From Pyropia yezoensis (Eukaryota > Rhodophyta > Bangiophyceae > Bangiales > Bangiaceae): a stretch of 64,000 bases of DNA. The notes under the pieces are model-generated. The model saw only the letters and a program-made list of their open reading frames with translations. It ran no database searches and was not told where the DNA came from. A program made the position numbers and the translations under genes. The stretch lies in contig CM020619.1 in the NCBI GenBank assembly GCA_009829735.1, forward strand, positions 5,534,083 to 5,598,082, given 5' to 3'. Positions 1-11,383 of the stretch are shown here, piece by piece; within the stretch, counting starts at the first letter, position 1; every line of letters begins with the position of its first letter.

Positions 1-840
1 GATCGCCACACTGCGCCACCCCCGGACAAGCCCATAGTTATGGCCGTGCCGTCCTATGATGACCATATGACTCAACCCACTGCGGGGGCCCCAAGTCGGG
101 GTCGCAGTTGCACCCGGGTACCGCCACCTCGGCGGGCCCCTCCGCTTCCTCCTGTTCCTTTCCAACCTCACGGGAACATCCCGATCAGCGTGGCCGTGGA
201 GTCTTCCACCCCGGTGTCCCCCAACTTGGGGGCCACCCTCCTGACGGTATGCCCCAAGTTGGTGTTGCCGCCCCCGCCTCTAACCTCAGAGATGATGATC
301 ACCACGTTGGTGCGCACCATTTCCTGGTTGGCCGCGTCGACCGCCACCCTACAGAATTGCGAGACTCCTCAACTTGAGGCGCGCGTTCGTACTGCAGTGG
401 CGACAGCGAGTTGCGAGTCGGTGGCGGAGTTTATGACAGCCGAGGTGGCTCGCATTTGGGCTATTATGCCCCTGCCAGCCCCACTTGGGCGTGGCAAACG
501 TCGCGCGAGCCGGGCATACTCGCCTCCTCGCCGTCGTCGCCGACACTCGCGGCGCTCTCCTTCCGTATCGGAAGACGAGTTGTCTTACTCCGTTTCGGAG
601 TCCTCTACCCCGTCGAAGACGGAGTCTGTCCAGCGTCTGCGTCGCAAACTTGCGCGCAAGACCATGCAGAAAAGTGGCCACGGTCGGCGCCACTTGCGCG
701 ACCGTGAGGGGCGCGACGGTTCCGACTTGGAGCCGCCGCCCCCTCCAACAAGTGGAGACCGTTATCGGCGTGGGTCTCGCCGCTCGCCTCCACGTGAGGG
801 CGAGGGCCGTGGAGTGGGAGAGTCTAGCATGCGTGCCTAA
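1..840 (+). CDS. Antisense accessory ORF of family 1 retrotransposon, copy A (5' partial)
   Basis: The frame is open from base 1 to a TAA at 840; the start lies left of the window. It is transcribed towards the gag-pol block and ends about 110 bp from where the intact pol frame would end (952), so the two are convergent. The product is Pro-rich at first, then has a central stretch with possible helices, then a strongly basic Arg/Ser-rich segment (many SPPRR and SRR motifs), and ends in a Glu/Arg-rich tail. Copy B encodes a close homologue on its antisense strand (34638-36008). The basic RS-type region suggests a nuclear or RNA-binding protein, but no family is recognised. Confidence 0.6.
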   Translation, partial: DRHTAPPPDKPIVMAVPSYDDHMTQPTAGAPSRGRSCTRVPPPRRAPPLPPVPFQPHGNIPISVAVESSTPVSPNLGATLLTVCPKLVLPPPPLTSEMMITTLVRTISWLAASTATLQNCETPQLEARVRTAVATASCESVAEFMTAEVARIWAIMPLPAPLGRGKRRASRAYSPPRRRRRHSRRSPSVSEDELSYSVSESSTPSKTESVQRLRRKLARKTMQKSGHGRRHLRDREGRDGSDLEPPPPPTSGDRYRRGSRRSPPREGEGRGVGESSMRA

Positions 841-1056
841 TTGGTAGCTGCCTTTGTTGTGAGAGTGTGAGGGTTAGGGCTGTAGTTAAAAGCCACTCTG
901 CGTACCACTTCGACTTGAAGCACTCTCTTGGCAATGTTGCTCGGCCTTCCCTCACGTTGAGGGGGGGCTGTTAGGGTCTATCTCATTCCGGGCACAGTAC
1001 GCCCGGACCTTCTCAGCGGGAAGGTCCTCCACATACTCCCACGTATCGTCCTTGGC

Positions 1057-4000
1057 TTAGTAGCCAAACCAACGCACCCTCAACATGAGGCGGTCAGTGT
1101 CTTCATCCCATCCGTGGTCGATGAACTTATCGAACACGTACTCCTGCGGGCCCTGTTTGGCCGCAGGCAGTGAGGGGAGGCGCCACGCTTCCAAAGCACG
1201 CGCCCAAGCTGGGTCGCCTGCAGGCGGTGGTGCAACTTTGACCACGTCCTGTCCGTTCACTGTGCGGACCCCATCGTCACTTTCGATGGCGAAGCGCCGC
1301 CCATCAGTACGAAGGACCTGGTACGGTCCCTTCGTCTGGAATACCAGCTTACCCCCAGTTGGGGTGTGCGAGTGTACCAGCACCCAGTCACCCTGCTCGG
1401 GGACATGTTTAGCATTGCGCACCTTTTTGTCAAAGGTACGCTTGTAGCGCTTTTGTGCTTTGTCCATCTCAGCCCTGACTTTAGGGATGAGGTTTTCAAG
1501 CCTAGCGGCGAACTCCGCCTTACTCTCAGTAGGAGTAGGCGTACTGCCGCCATCCTCCCTAGTTGGGAGCGACCGCCGCACGGCAATAGACCGCACGCGA
1601 CGGGGGGTCACAAAAGCGAGGGGTACATCCCCTGTAGATAAGTGAACCTGCGAATTGTAGGCAGTAGTAAGGATAGAAATGTATTGGTCCCACGTCTTCA
1701 CGTGCTCACTCACATAGTGGCGTAGCTGCCTAACAATAGTTTTGTTGAAGCGCTCCACCTGCCCATTAGTTTGTGGGTGGTAGGGGGTGGCATAGTTTGC
1801 CTTAACCCCCAACATATCCAGCACTCCCTGAAACAGTACAGACGCAAATTGCGGTCCATTGTCCGATAGTGTACTATCTGGGATGCCATACGCGGCAACC
1901 CAGTGATCTAGGAAGGCTGACACGACCGACATGGCCGTGATCTCTGCCAGTGGGATCGCTCGCGTAAGTTTCGTGAAGCGGTCACAGATGACCAGGAGGT
2001 ACTGGTTGCCCTCCTCGGTCACGGGCAGTGGCCCAAGGATGTCCATTGCCAACGCGGCAAAGGGCTCCTTGGCCGGGAAAAATAGCATAGCCGTACTAGG
2101 CCGCCGTTCCATCAGACGGTTCTGTGCACAACTTGTGCAGGCAGCCACCCAACTGTAGATGTCCACCACCATGGACGGCCAGTAGTACCTGGTCCTCAGG
2201 GTCTGGTACAGTTTACTAGACCCCAGGTGTCCACCCGTGGGAGCGTTGTGCTCCCTCTCAAGGATACTGTCCTTGAGGGATGCGGGGACGACAAGTTGTT
2301 CGGTCCCCTGGAATACCCCCCTCCTCATGAGGAGGCCATCGTCTCCCAGAAAGAAACGCGTCTCTACCACTGTATACAGTATATCCCTCTGCGACTTGCA
2401 GAAGGGATCCTCGGCCCGGGCCTTCAACACCTCTTCCAGGGACAGGGGCAAGTACTTCTTGTTCCCTGGCGCCTCGGGGTTCAACGCCTGACCCGAGCGC
2501 GTGACTACCCCCACGATGGGGATGTCCTCATCGACTGGGTTAGTGTCCAGCCCCTCGGTAGGTACCCGAGAAAGGCCGTCGGCAAGGGCATGTTGCCTGC
2601 CGGGTCGGTACTCAATGTCAAAGTTGAAGGGTGCCAGTCGCACCCTCCACCGGTTGAGACGAGTGTTCGTACAGTCCGTCTTAAATATGAACTGCAACGA
2701 GCGGTGGTCACAGCGGATGAAGAACTTCTTACCCTCTAGGTAGTGACGAAGTGACGTCACCGCCCACACCACTGCGAGTCCTTCCAACTCGGTGACTCCG
2801 TAGTTCTTCTCGGCCGAGTTCAGCACCTTGCTGAAGTATCCCACCGGCAAGTACTCCTTGTCCGGCTGCTGCTGAAGCAACACACAACCAAGTTGGTCGT
2901 AGCTAGCGTCCACATCCAGGATGTAGTGGCCTCCCAACCTGGGAATAGCCAAGATGGGGGGCTTCAGCAGAAGGTCCCGAAGAGTCTCAAAGGATTCCTG
3001 CTCCACCCGACTTGGGGGAGGCAGGTTCTTCGGTAGCGTTGAGCTCACTAACTCATTCAACGGCTTCGGCACCTTGGCGAAGCCCTTGGTGAAACGCCGG
3101 TACACGTTACACATCCCGCGGAAGCTCCTCATCTGGGTCTGGGTCCGGGGGTACTGAGCCTTACGAATGGCCCTCAAGTTCTTGTCGTTAACACTGAGAC
3201 GCCCCGGGCGGACAACATGTCCCAAGTACTCCACCTCTTGAGTGAAGAGGTGGCACTTACTCGCCTTCAGCGACACACCGGCGTCAGCAAGTAGCTTGAA
3301 CACCTGGCCAAGATGGCCAATGTGTTCCTCCGGACTTCGGGAAAACACAATGATATTGTCTAGGTACACGAGACAGATCTGCCACCGTACTCCGGCCAGA
3401 ATCATGTCCATAGCGCGCTGGAAAGTTGCCGGCGCGTAACACAGACCAAACGGTAGGCGCTTGCACTGGTTGGTACCACAGTGACAGGTAAAGGTAGTTT
3501 TATGCCTGTCCTCCGGGGCAATGGGAATTTGCCAGTACCCCGCGTTACAGTCCAGGGTAGAGAACACGTTTGCCTCCCCCAGAGAGTCCAGACAGTCGTC
3601 CATCCTAGGTAGGGGATAACTGTCCTTCACCGTGCTCTCGTTGAGCTTACGGTAGTCGATACAAAACCGGGGGGTCCCATCAACTTTGGGGACGATAACC
3701 ACCGGACTCGCCCACTCGGCGTTGCTGGCCTCGATCACATCGAGGGCCTCCATGCGAGCAACTTGCTCCTTAACGAGGGCCCTTGAACGAGGTCCTCCCC
3801 TATACGGTTGTTGGCGTATAGGGGGTGCACCGGGCTTCAACTCGATCCGGTGTTGGGTGGCTCTCATGAGTCCCAATTGACCATCCCACAACTTGTGATA
3901 TTGGTCCAAGAGGCGTTCAACTTGAACCCTCAACCTGGGTGGGACACCCTCCATGTTCACATGGGGCCGAGGAGAGGCGGCCGACTTGGCTTGATGCTTC

Positions 4001-4931
4001 TCCTTTCCGGACTTCGGGTCGCTACTCGCGCCCGCATTGAGGGTGACGGCCACTACCGGTCCCTCATGTTGGTCGATATAGCCGAACTTGGCTCCCGACT
4101 TGAAGTACTGGGGCGACTCAGGTTCATAACCTAGATCCCCCACGGAACCCCGGCACTGGAGTCCATCGTGCCAAGGGCAACATGCACTTGGTGCTTGCGA
4201 GCAAGACGGGGGTGAGGGTGCACCAACCCGTTCCCCGTATAATCAGTTACAACGTCAGCGTGCGCCACCGAGTTGGGAAGCAACGTGACTTTACGGGCTA
4301 GACGCAGGGTAGCAGTAAACCCTTCCCTCTCAGAGCAAACAGGCTTTGACTGTGAGACTGTCACAGGAGCCACAGACTTTCCCTTACCAAGGATGGGGAT
4401 GGTCTCCCCATTCATCAACTTGACCCAGTACTCAGGGCCACAAATCAAAGGCACTTGTGTAACAACATAAGGGGTACCCAGAAGCAGGGGTACCGATATA
4501 TTCTCAACTACACCATAGGTCAAGTCGACCTCATGGGTCCCCAACCTAGTTGGTAGGGTCACGGCACCAACGATGGGAAGTACCCCACCATTGATATCGA
4601 TCAGATGGTCAGCTTTAGACCTCCAGCGTTGGAGCTTCACCTCCTTTGGTAATGGCGACTTGCGTATCAAGGAGGCTCCTGACCCGGTATCAAGTACGAT
4701 ACGGGCACAACAGGCGCGGCCGGGGGCTAGTTGCACCCGTCCAGCCACCTGGAAGTTCTCACCCGTCAGCACCGCGATGACCCGACGTGGGTTTACGTTA
4801 TTGGGGAGTCCTACCCGAGGTGGGCGGACTCCCTTAGGTCGCCGCAGTATCCGGCACGGTTGGTTCGTCCTCCTGGCCCACTTGGCCGAGGCTGCCGTTG
4901 TGAGCTTCGGACGACCAGCCCCAACGGTCAT
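1057..4931 (-). pseudogene. pol: pol of family 1 copy A (protease-RT-RNase H-integrase-chromodomain), broken
   Basis: Order on the minus strand: aspartic protease with DTGSGA, reverse transcriptase, RNase H, integrase with an HHCC zinc finger and DD35E core, then a chromodomain. Compared with copy B there is (1) a nonsense codon at 4131-4133 (CAG to TAG), (2) a 4-nt deletion about 15 nt further on that shifts the frame, so protease and RT now lie in different frames, (3) the RT active-site motif YLDD changed to YLDN at codon 3355-3357, and (4) a nonsense codon at 1057-1059 (AAA to TAA) inside the chromodomain; the intact frame would end at 952. The first codon at 4931 is an ATG just downstream of the gag frameshift heptamer. 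Non-functional by several independent lesions. Confidence 0.93.
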
Positions 4932-6874
4932 TCGTTTCCCGCCGACTTGGCGTCCGAATCTGAGGGCGGGGAGGAAGACGACGAGTCCGAGGACGACGTG
5001 TCCGCCTCCTTCGCCGAGGGTGTGGCGACCGCGACGACTGGTCGAGACCCACCCTCGCGGCGTGAACGTACTTCGTTCGTAGCCGACTTCTTACTCGCAT
5101 TCCTAACAAGTTGTTGGATGCGTTTACTCAACTTGGGGCAATCATATGCCCAGTGTCCATCGGAGTTGCAGTTCCAACACCGATGGTCTGTTCCGGGAGG
5201 GGTCTTCCCAACTGGGGAAGACGAAGGGATACCCTGGGAAGTTCCCACGGCAGCTACCACCCTCTCCTTGCGGATTCGGCGTGCCTCTCTCAACTCTCTG
5301 GCCTGGGGCGCCTCCTCCCGTTCCTTGGCCAACTCGGCCTGACGCTCCTGGCGTTGTTCCTCCCGCAACTTGCGGTAGGCCTCGCCCCTGCGATAAGCGA
5401 ACCTAGCCATCTCGGCCAGGGTCGCCCGGGCAGTGTTATGCTCCCGGGTCTCCATCCGGACTGACCAATGGAGTCCCTCCACAAACCGACTCTTCACCAC
5501 AGCTTGTGGATGAAGAAACCCACAAAGATTGTTGAGCTTACGGACTCGCTCCGCAAAGGACAACTCGTCCTCCGCCTCTTCCTGATGGGCTTGCGTAAAC
5601 TCCTCGACTTGAGAAGCCAACGCCGCTTCATCAACCATGGCCCTCAACAACCAGTTGACGAGCTCCAAATAGGACGTCACCTCCCCAGCGCCTCCACTTG
5701 AGGAGCTGGGCATGACGGACATAAGTTCTGTCCGCAGGTCGCCCTTCGTAAACTCCTGTAGCATGTAAAAAGCCATGCCTTCACTTATGGCATTGTCGTC
5801 ACAGGCTTTTGTGAAATGACGTAGAAACTCAAAGACACGGAGGGGGGGAGTTCCATCCCACTCCGCTTTGTGCCCAAAAGAATGAAGTGCATTCTTCTTG
5901 GCACGGCCCATGGCTCGGGCCTGGTCAGGACCATACGCCACCGAGATGTTGTGGAGGGCGTAGGTCTCACAGTCAAAGATCCTCTGGTAGACCGGGTTGG
6001 CTACCTGGATCTTTGGCGGCACCTCACGTTGAGGGAACAGCCGTTGTCGCACTGGGGAAAGTTAACCCTCCGCGCCTGTAGTCTGGTACGGCGAGCTTGG
6101 TGTAGCCGCCGGTGTTTCCGAGGGGAACTCCCCCATGACGGGCGTACGCCCCACCGAGATTGGTGCGGCTCCCACGTTGGGAGTCACAGGGGTCCCCCCC
6201 TGTTCGGGGCGACCCGGAACAGGCGTCAGGGGAGATTCCCCCTGCGTCTGCGGGCTCGAAAGCCCCAATTCGGTCTGGACATTAAGGCCATCTGGCAAAC
6301 TCGCCACAATCTGATTCAGAATAGTATTCGTCATCGTGATCACCAGGTCCGGCAAAGTCTGCCGTAACACATTGGTCGCCTCCCGACGGACAGTTTCCGC
6401 GAGGAGTGGATTGACGACTCCAGTTGAGTCTCGGTCCGCCTCCGGGAGTCCACCTGAGGGGTGACCACATTCCTCAGGGGTCTCAACCGGGGGCATGGGC
6501 GCGAGCCCATCGCCGACCAACGGAAGTCCGCCGTCCTCCGAAAGCCTAGTTGGCGACGGCTCCAAGCCAAAGTTGGCTCCAACCCGAGTGGAACCCGCGG
6601 GGACAGTCCTCACCCCTTGGGACGTTCCCGTTGAGTATACCACACGGTGGCCAGACTTCGGCCCACCCACATCAGAAGTGTCACCCGAGTGAACTCCCGA
6701 CTGAGTCGGGGTGGCCTGTTGCCCGCCCGCACTTCCAGTCCTGCTGGCTTGAGGGACCTCTAGTCCCTCTGCGACCCCAGGTAAACCCACCTGTGTCGCA
6801 CCAGTATTCAAAGGCACTGAATAACGTGCGTAACCCGTGTACTCCCCGGACGACGGGGGGTCCGAACTAGCCAT
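4928..6874 (-). pseudogene. gag: gag of family 1 copy A, interrupted by a stop
   Basis: The ATG is at 6874 and the gag stop at 4928. The N-terminal half is Pro/Gly/Thr-rich. The C-terminal half is a helical capsid-like region followed by an Arg/Glu-rich stretch (REEQRQERQAELAKE), a CCHC zinc knuckle (CWNCNSDGHWAYDC) and an acidic Ser tail ending AGNE. A single in-frame nonsense codon (GAA to TAA, 6062-6064) splits it. The zinc-knuckle region, which is frameshifted in copy B, is intact here. Confidence 0.88.
4934..4940 (-). promoter_or_regulatory. -1 ribosomal frameshift heptamer at gag end, copy A
   Basis: On the minus strand the gag codons read GCG GGA AAC GAA TGA, which places G GGA AAC in the X XXY YYZ register. 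A -1 slip enters the pol frame and reaches the pol ATG two codons later. The same heptamer is at the same place in copy B and in family 2. Confidence 0.65.
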
Positions 6875-6973
6875 GTGGGCTGACGATCCGTATGACACGG
6901 TCCAAGTCCACCGTTCCTCTGAGACAGAGGGCCCCCTACACCCGGGTGCACCCGGAGGTAAAGTTTACCTCTG

Positions 6974-6991
6974 TCCCCTGCTGCTCCACCA
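6974..6991 (-). other. Primer binding site, family 1 copy A
   Basis: TGGTGGAGCAGCAGGGGA begins 2 nt inside the LTR. It is complementary to a tRNA 3' end of form ...CTGCTCC-A-CCA. The same 18 bases follow the LTR in copy B and in family 2. Confidence 0.85.
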
Positions 6992-6993
6992 AA

Positions 6994-7462
6994 TGTGGCA
7001 AAAACCACTAGCACACACGGCACCCAAGTTGGGGCGGTGGGCTAGGGCTGCCTCCCGTGTCGGGGGAACCGGAAGAAGTGCAAGTCGCACACACTCTGTC
7101 CCTGTTGTGGGGCAAACCCCCCACGGACAAACAAGAGGATGGTGTGTGGTCCAACAGTTTCTTGGTCGGGACGGGGAAGCAGGGCCAAGCCCCGCTGTCC
7201 CTCCCCTTATCCCCCCAGGGTCCACTCAGAATCTCGCCACTCAGAATGTCCCACCCCAGCACCTGCCCACCGGGCCACACGAAAATTCAAGACGATAAAT
7301 GCAGAAAACCCTCAAATCCAAGTTGGATTTACTACTAAGCTAACTATCCCAAACTTAGGGAATATGGACCCAAATGCAGGGGGAGGAACGGATCAGGCTA
7401 GTGGCCTGCCGCCCCTTGCATGGCACGTGTTGCCCCCCTACCTGGGGGTCAATACTGCCACA
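6994..7462 (-). repeat. 5' LTR of family 1 copy A (469 bp)
   Basis: Bounded by TGTGGC...GCCACA inverted ends and homologous to the two 469-bp LTRs of copy B (28011-28479, 36381-36849). Its partner is left of the window. Confidence 0.93.
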
Positions 7463-7592
7463 TGGACCTTTTTCTGACTTATTCTTATCCTGGCTGAGCT
7501 TGACGTGCCCTGGTCAGAGCTTTGCCTACCCAGCAGAGGGCCAGGCCGTTCTCCAGACGGCGATTTTGGAGTGCGAAGGAGAGCGTTCTTGA

Positions 7593-8111
7593 ATGGGCAG
7601 CTACCATGGGGAGTACGCTGTTCTTGCTGACGTACTTGGGGCGATCATCCGCGTGCTCTCCTTAATTGGATGTCAGCCGGAAGGAGCGATGCTGGCGGCC
7701 CATGTCTCCCACGACCCTGCGTCCTTTTCTGTTGTCGACGCCTTCATTGATGTAGTAGGTGAGGACGGTCACCGTCGGTGTGTGCTGCGGGCCGGCAGTG
7801 CTGTCGTTCAGCTCAAACCCTCCTGCGTGCACGTTCCACTCCATTGTGTTGCTCAGGCTGTGAGAGAGGTGATGGAGGGAGGGGGCTCAAGTGATTCGGC
7901 GGCAGCTGTTCACACTAGAGCGAGGCAGATAGCTTTGGCGAGGCCGTGTATTTTATTGGGAGTCATCCATGATGGCAGTGCACACTTCATGTACCCGCAT
8001 GTGCACCCTAGTCTGTTCCAGGACTACACTGGTGCAACCTTACATGCCTTCCACTTGGACAGTGCGACGAGGGAGAAAAGCTGTAAGAAAACGGCCCCAA
8101 GCACACAATGA
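7593..8111 (+). CDS. Hypothetical 172-aa protein
   Basis: ATG at 7593 directly follows an in-frame TGA; the stop is at 8111. The composition looks protein-like (mixed hydrophobic and charged residues, no simple repeats) and unlike the GC-driven shadow frames elsewhere. It includes an aromatic/His-rich stretch near the C-terminus (HDGSAHFMYPHVHP). It lies between the LTR of copy A and the broken minus-strand ORF at 8243-8591, and converges with that ORF. No domain is recognised. It may be an accessory gene of the old DNA transposon that the retroelements later invaded. Confidence 0.4.
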   Translation: MGSYHGEYAVLADVLGAIIRVLSLIGCQPEGAMLAAHVSHDPASFSVVDAFIDVVGEDGHRRCVLRAGSAVVQLKPSCVHVPLHCVAQAVREVMEGGGSSDSAAAVHTRARQIALARPCILLGVIHDGSAHFMYPHVHPSLFQDYTGATLHAFHLDSATREKSCKKTAPSTQ

Positions 8112-8242
8112 AGACTTAAACTGGCCAGACGATGCAGCACTAAGCAAAGAAGCGAACACACGACACCCTCTTGAGCAGTTCCTTGATCTCCTACGTCTGC
8201 AGAGTACTGGAGCACCTCCGCAGGGCGATCTTGACCGAAGTA

Positions 8243-8591
8243 TCAGCCACGGCTCCCTGCTGGAACCGCGTCCAAGGCGTCTTCGACTTGGACTCCCAAG
8301 AGTGAAAAGATGGTGTCACACGGCGTTTCCATCACAACGATCTGCTTCTGCATCTCCACAGAACTTGTGTCAAGGGCACAAGAGACGTCGGTCCCCAGGT
8401 GCACAACCGCGTGGGCCTGCTCCACGACAGCGCGCCCTGGGGTGCTCTGGAGCAGCACGCCCCACGCCGACATGCGCTTCATGCAGGTGGCGTCCAGCTT
8501 GGTAACCGCCTCCCGCAACGCACCCGCAGTGCTAGCGAGAAAGTTCTTGTCGTAATCCGGTGCATCACGTTCCGCAGAGGGGGGCGCGGTC
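8243..8591 (-). pseudogene. C-terminal half of an ORF split by the family 2 composite element
   Basis: If the inserted 8592-21792 and one copy of the CGGTC duplication are removed, the minus-strand frame from 22363 to 21793 continues in frame here and ends with a stop at 8243. The whole would be about 310 codons. This half is about 115 residues, helical and moderately conserved-looking, with several Cys and His. No family is recognised. The in-frame junction and lack of other stops show the ORF was intact when the element landed. Confidence 0.7.
8587..8591. repeat. Target-site duplication CGGTC, left copy (family 2 composite)
   Basis: CGGTC directly abuts the LTR at 8592 and is repeated directly after the LTR ending at 21792, so these two outer LTRs bound one insertion event. 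Confidence 0.85.
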
Positions 8592-8954
8592 TGTAGCACA
8601 ATAGGAATCCGTCGCACGTCCACTCTCAGGGAACACTCACCAAGGGGGATCGGCACCAACGTCACCGGGAGGCCAAGGTTGCTGTCCTTGGAGCGCAAGC
8701 CACGGGACCAAGATGGGAGCCCAAATGGGAGGGGTTTGTTGTTCTGCCTTGGCCGGCGGTGGATTCACCGGCGGCCCCCACGTTATAAACCCTCGGAGAC
8801 ACTACTAACTACCCTCCACCCCAAGATGCAAGTCCCTCTGGTCATACGTAACTTATAGATACCGTGACCAGTCCAGACTATCAAATTGAAAGCCAAGGAT
8901 TAGAAGTAGCCCCCCAAATATTAGGGTCACAATACGGACAACCATATTGCTACA
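8592..8954 (-). repeat. Family 2 LTR 1 (outer, left)
   Basis: 363 bp, TGTAGC...GCTACA ends. Flanked on the left by CGGTC. In its last ~90 bp it agrees with LTR2 rather than LTR3. On the plus strand it has TATAAA at 8784-8789. Confidence 0.93.
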
Positions 8955-9543
8955 TATCCCCCCCTTAGATTCGGCCCGTCCTCGGGTCGAGTTGCATTCG
9001 GGATACCGAATGTAAGTGCGTCGCGTGCCCGTTTACCAGTCGGGTGGGGCTTTGCGCCCCGTCGCGACAGACATCCCTTTTCGAGGTTGTCTGAGGGGGG
9101 TGCCCCCCTTTGTGTGGTACACACACGATCCGTTTTCCGGACCGTTAAATTCCCGATGCGGGTTCTGTTCACGACCCCCCTTTCCGAGGGGTGGTGCAAG
9201 CGGATCCGCCACCAGGTGTCTGGTGGTAGGGGAGCCCCTCTCGTGTTACCGAGTGAATGGGGGCGGCCGCTCCCGCTTTTCGCGGGGGCGGCTTCGGGGT
9301 GAGCCCCTCTTGGTTGCCCCGTACGGGGGTGTGGCGCCGGCCCGCCCAGGTGCCTGGGTGGAGCCCGTTCGTAGCCTCGTGGAGCGCGGGTCGACCCGCG
9401 CGCCTGCGGCGCTTCTCGTGGCCGTTTGTGGTCATAAGCGCGGGTGCCCGCGCTTCCCTGGCTCGTCCCGGTTGTCCCACCGTACCGGGTCGTAGCCGTC
9501 GACGGCTTTTCTGACGGGGCGCTCCTGCTACCCTGGTTTCACC

Positions 9544-11008
9544 ACGTCGGACCTCCAGGTACCCGGGGGCGAGGACGACCTCCTGCTTGAAGAGGAGGAA
9601 GAGGTGATGGTGGACGACGTTTCCGTCTCTGCCACCGCCGCCGAGTGCTTCCTAGCGAGCTCGTCGGAGGACGAGGACGACCGGGTGACCGTTCGTGTGG
9701 CCCCGGAAGGCGCGCCGGGCGGGCTGTCGTCCGTGTGTAGCGGCACGACGGCTCCGTCGGGTGGCGGACAACCGCGTGCAGCGGTGGCTTCTACCGCTAC
9801 TCCTTCGGGCGGCCCGGATGGCTTCTGTCGCCGGTGCCGGCGTGGCTCTACCTCCAGATGGTGTTGCCGGCGTGGCGGATGGTGGTGGCGGCACCCCAGC
9901 CGGTACGGCGGGTCAAGACGGCGCGGGTGCCCGACCGGTTGGCGTGTCCGCTGCTGCGGGTAGCGGGTCTACCCGTGCTGCCCCCGTGGTACCCACGTCG
10001 GGTCCGGGTGGCGGCGTCGCTCTGCCCGCGGTGCCGCGGACGCGTCATGGTCAAGAGGTATCTACCCCGATGGCAGTGGACTCAGGGAGTTACTGCGGGC
10101 AGGCGCGCGCCCTTCTTCTTCCTCCTCGGCCTCGGGCACCACCGGCAACGGCCCATGTGCCGGTGGGGCATCCCCCGGCCCCCCGATTCTTCCTGGTCCA
10201 GCCCAGGTTGCCCCGTTGGGTGGCGGCGTCGCCGTGGCGGCGGGTCAACCCGCCATGTCGATGTCCGACTTGGTGGCTCGGGTTCGAGGCCTCACTGTGC
10301 AAGAGTAAATGGAGTCCGATGAGCGGATGCGGGTGGACTTCCACCTGCCCCATCCCCGTGGAGAGTCCTCCCGGCGCGTCAAGGTGGACCCGAGTTGGGA
10401 GCGGGAGTTGGTGCGGCTGGTCAACCAGCCGAACGCGGTGCGAGTGGAACACCATTGGATCCTGAGTCAGCCGGACGACCGGCATGCGCAGCTCTGGCGC
10501 ACCCGGGTGGGACGGGGTGAGGTCTACCTCGACCCCGCCTTCGGGGTGTGCGACCTGATTGCTCCCGCGTTGCCGCGGGAGGTTGACTACCCGGCTAGTG
10601 CTCGGGGGATTGCGGCGGCGGCGGAGCCGGTTGCGTTTGGGGAGACGGTGGGCAGTACCGGTCGGTATCCCGACTTTCATTACTACCCGGGGGTATCCCC
10701 GTATCTGTCGTTGACGGCTCCCTACCCGCCTATGGCGGGGTTGAAGTCGGCGTCGAGCTGGCGACGTAACCATGGTGTCATGGCGGATGCGTTCCGCACC
10801 GATATAACGTGTGCGTTGCAGACCGGCAACGGTCGTGCACCGGTATACACTCCAGTGCGCCCGCCTCTATGGCAGGAGGGGTGGGATCCCGCCCCTGCTT
10901 TCCTGTTTGACACCGGTCCCTGTCTCCGATACTTCGGAAGTGTGTTGGCCTCCCGGCCGGTCCACCCGTTGCAGGGTACCTTTACCCTTGAGGTTACCCT
11001 CGGGCAGG
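9544..11008 (+). pseudogene. Remnant of family 2 antisense ORF, left copy
   Basis: Homologous to codons of the ORF starting at 11962, but the start codon is ACG instead of ATG (9544-9546). There is a 1-nt frameshift near the AT-to-GC change around 9805-9815 and a nonsense codon (TCA to TAA) just before 10309. The copy stops abruptly at 11008, where LTR2 begins. The non-coding 8955-9543 between LTR1 and this remnant is the diverged equivalent of 11372-11961. Confidence 0.88.
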
Positions 11009-11371
11009 TGTAGCACGATAGGAATCCGTCGCACGTCCACTTTCAGGGAACACTCACCAAGGGGGATCGGCACCAACGTCACCGGGAGGCCAAGTTTGCT
11101 GTCCTTGGAGCACAAGCCACGGGACCAAGATGGGAGCCCAAATGGGAGGGGTTTGTTGTTCTACCTTGGCCGGCGGTGGATTCACCGGCGGCCCCCACGT
11201 TATAAACCCTCGGAGACACTACTAACTACCCTCCACCCCAAGCTCCAAGCCCCTCTGGTCATACGTAACTTATAGATACCGTGACCAGTCCAGACTATCA
11301 AATTGAAAGCCAAGGATTAGAAGTAGCCCCCCAAATATTAGGGTCACAATACGGACAACCATATTGCTACA
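11009..11371 (-). repeat. Family 2 LTR 2 (internal; 3' LTR of the complete unit)
   Basis: 363 bp with the same ends as LTR1 and LTR3 and several private changes in its left two-thirds. It abuts GCAGG of the left copy, and no GCAGG follows LTR3. Plus-strand TATAAA at 11201-11206. Confidence 0.93.
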
Positions 11372-11383
11372 TATCCCCCCCTT
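11372..11383 (-). other. Polypurine tract, family 2
   Basis: On the minus strand AAGGGGGGGATA lies immediately upstream of the 3' LTR, where plus-strand DNA synthesis would be primed. The same tract borders LTR1 at 8955. Confidence 0.6.

Larger units (their letters stand above)
1..7462 (-). mobile_element. Ty3/gypsy chromovirus, family 1, copy A (cut by the window edge)
   Basis: On the minus strand the order is LTR (7462-6994), primer binding site, gag, pol with C-terminal chromodomain, then an ORF on the opposite strand that runs out of the window at base 1. It matches copy B (28011-36849) along its length, which fixes the boundaries. The distal LTR and target duplication are outside the window. 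Gag and pol carry several inactivating lesions that copy B lacks, so this is an old, dead copy. Confidence 0.93.
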
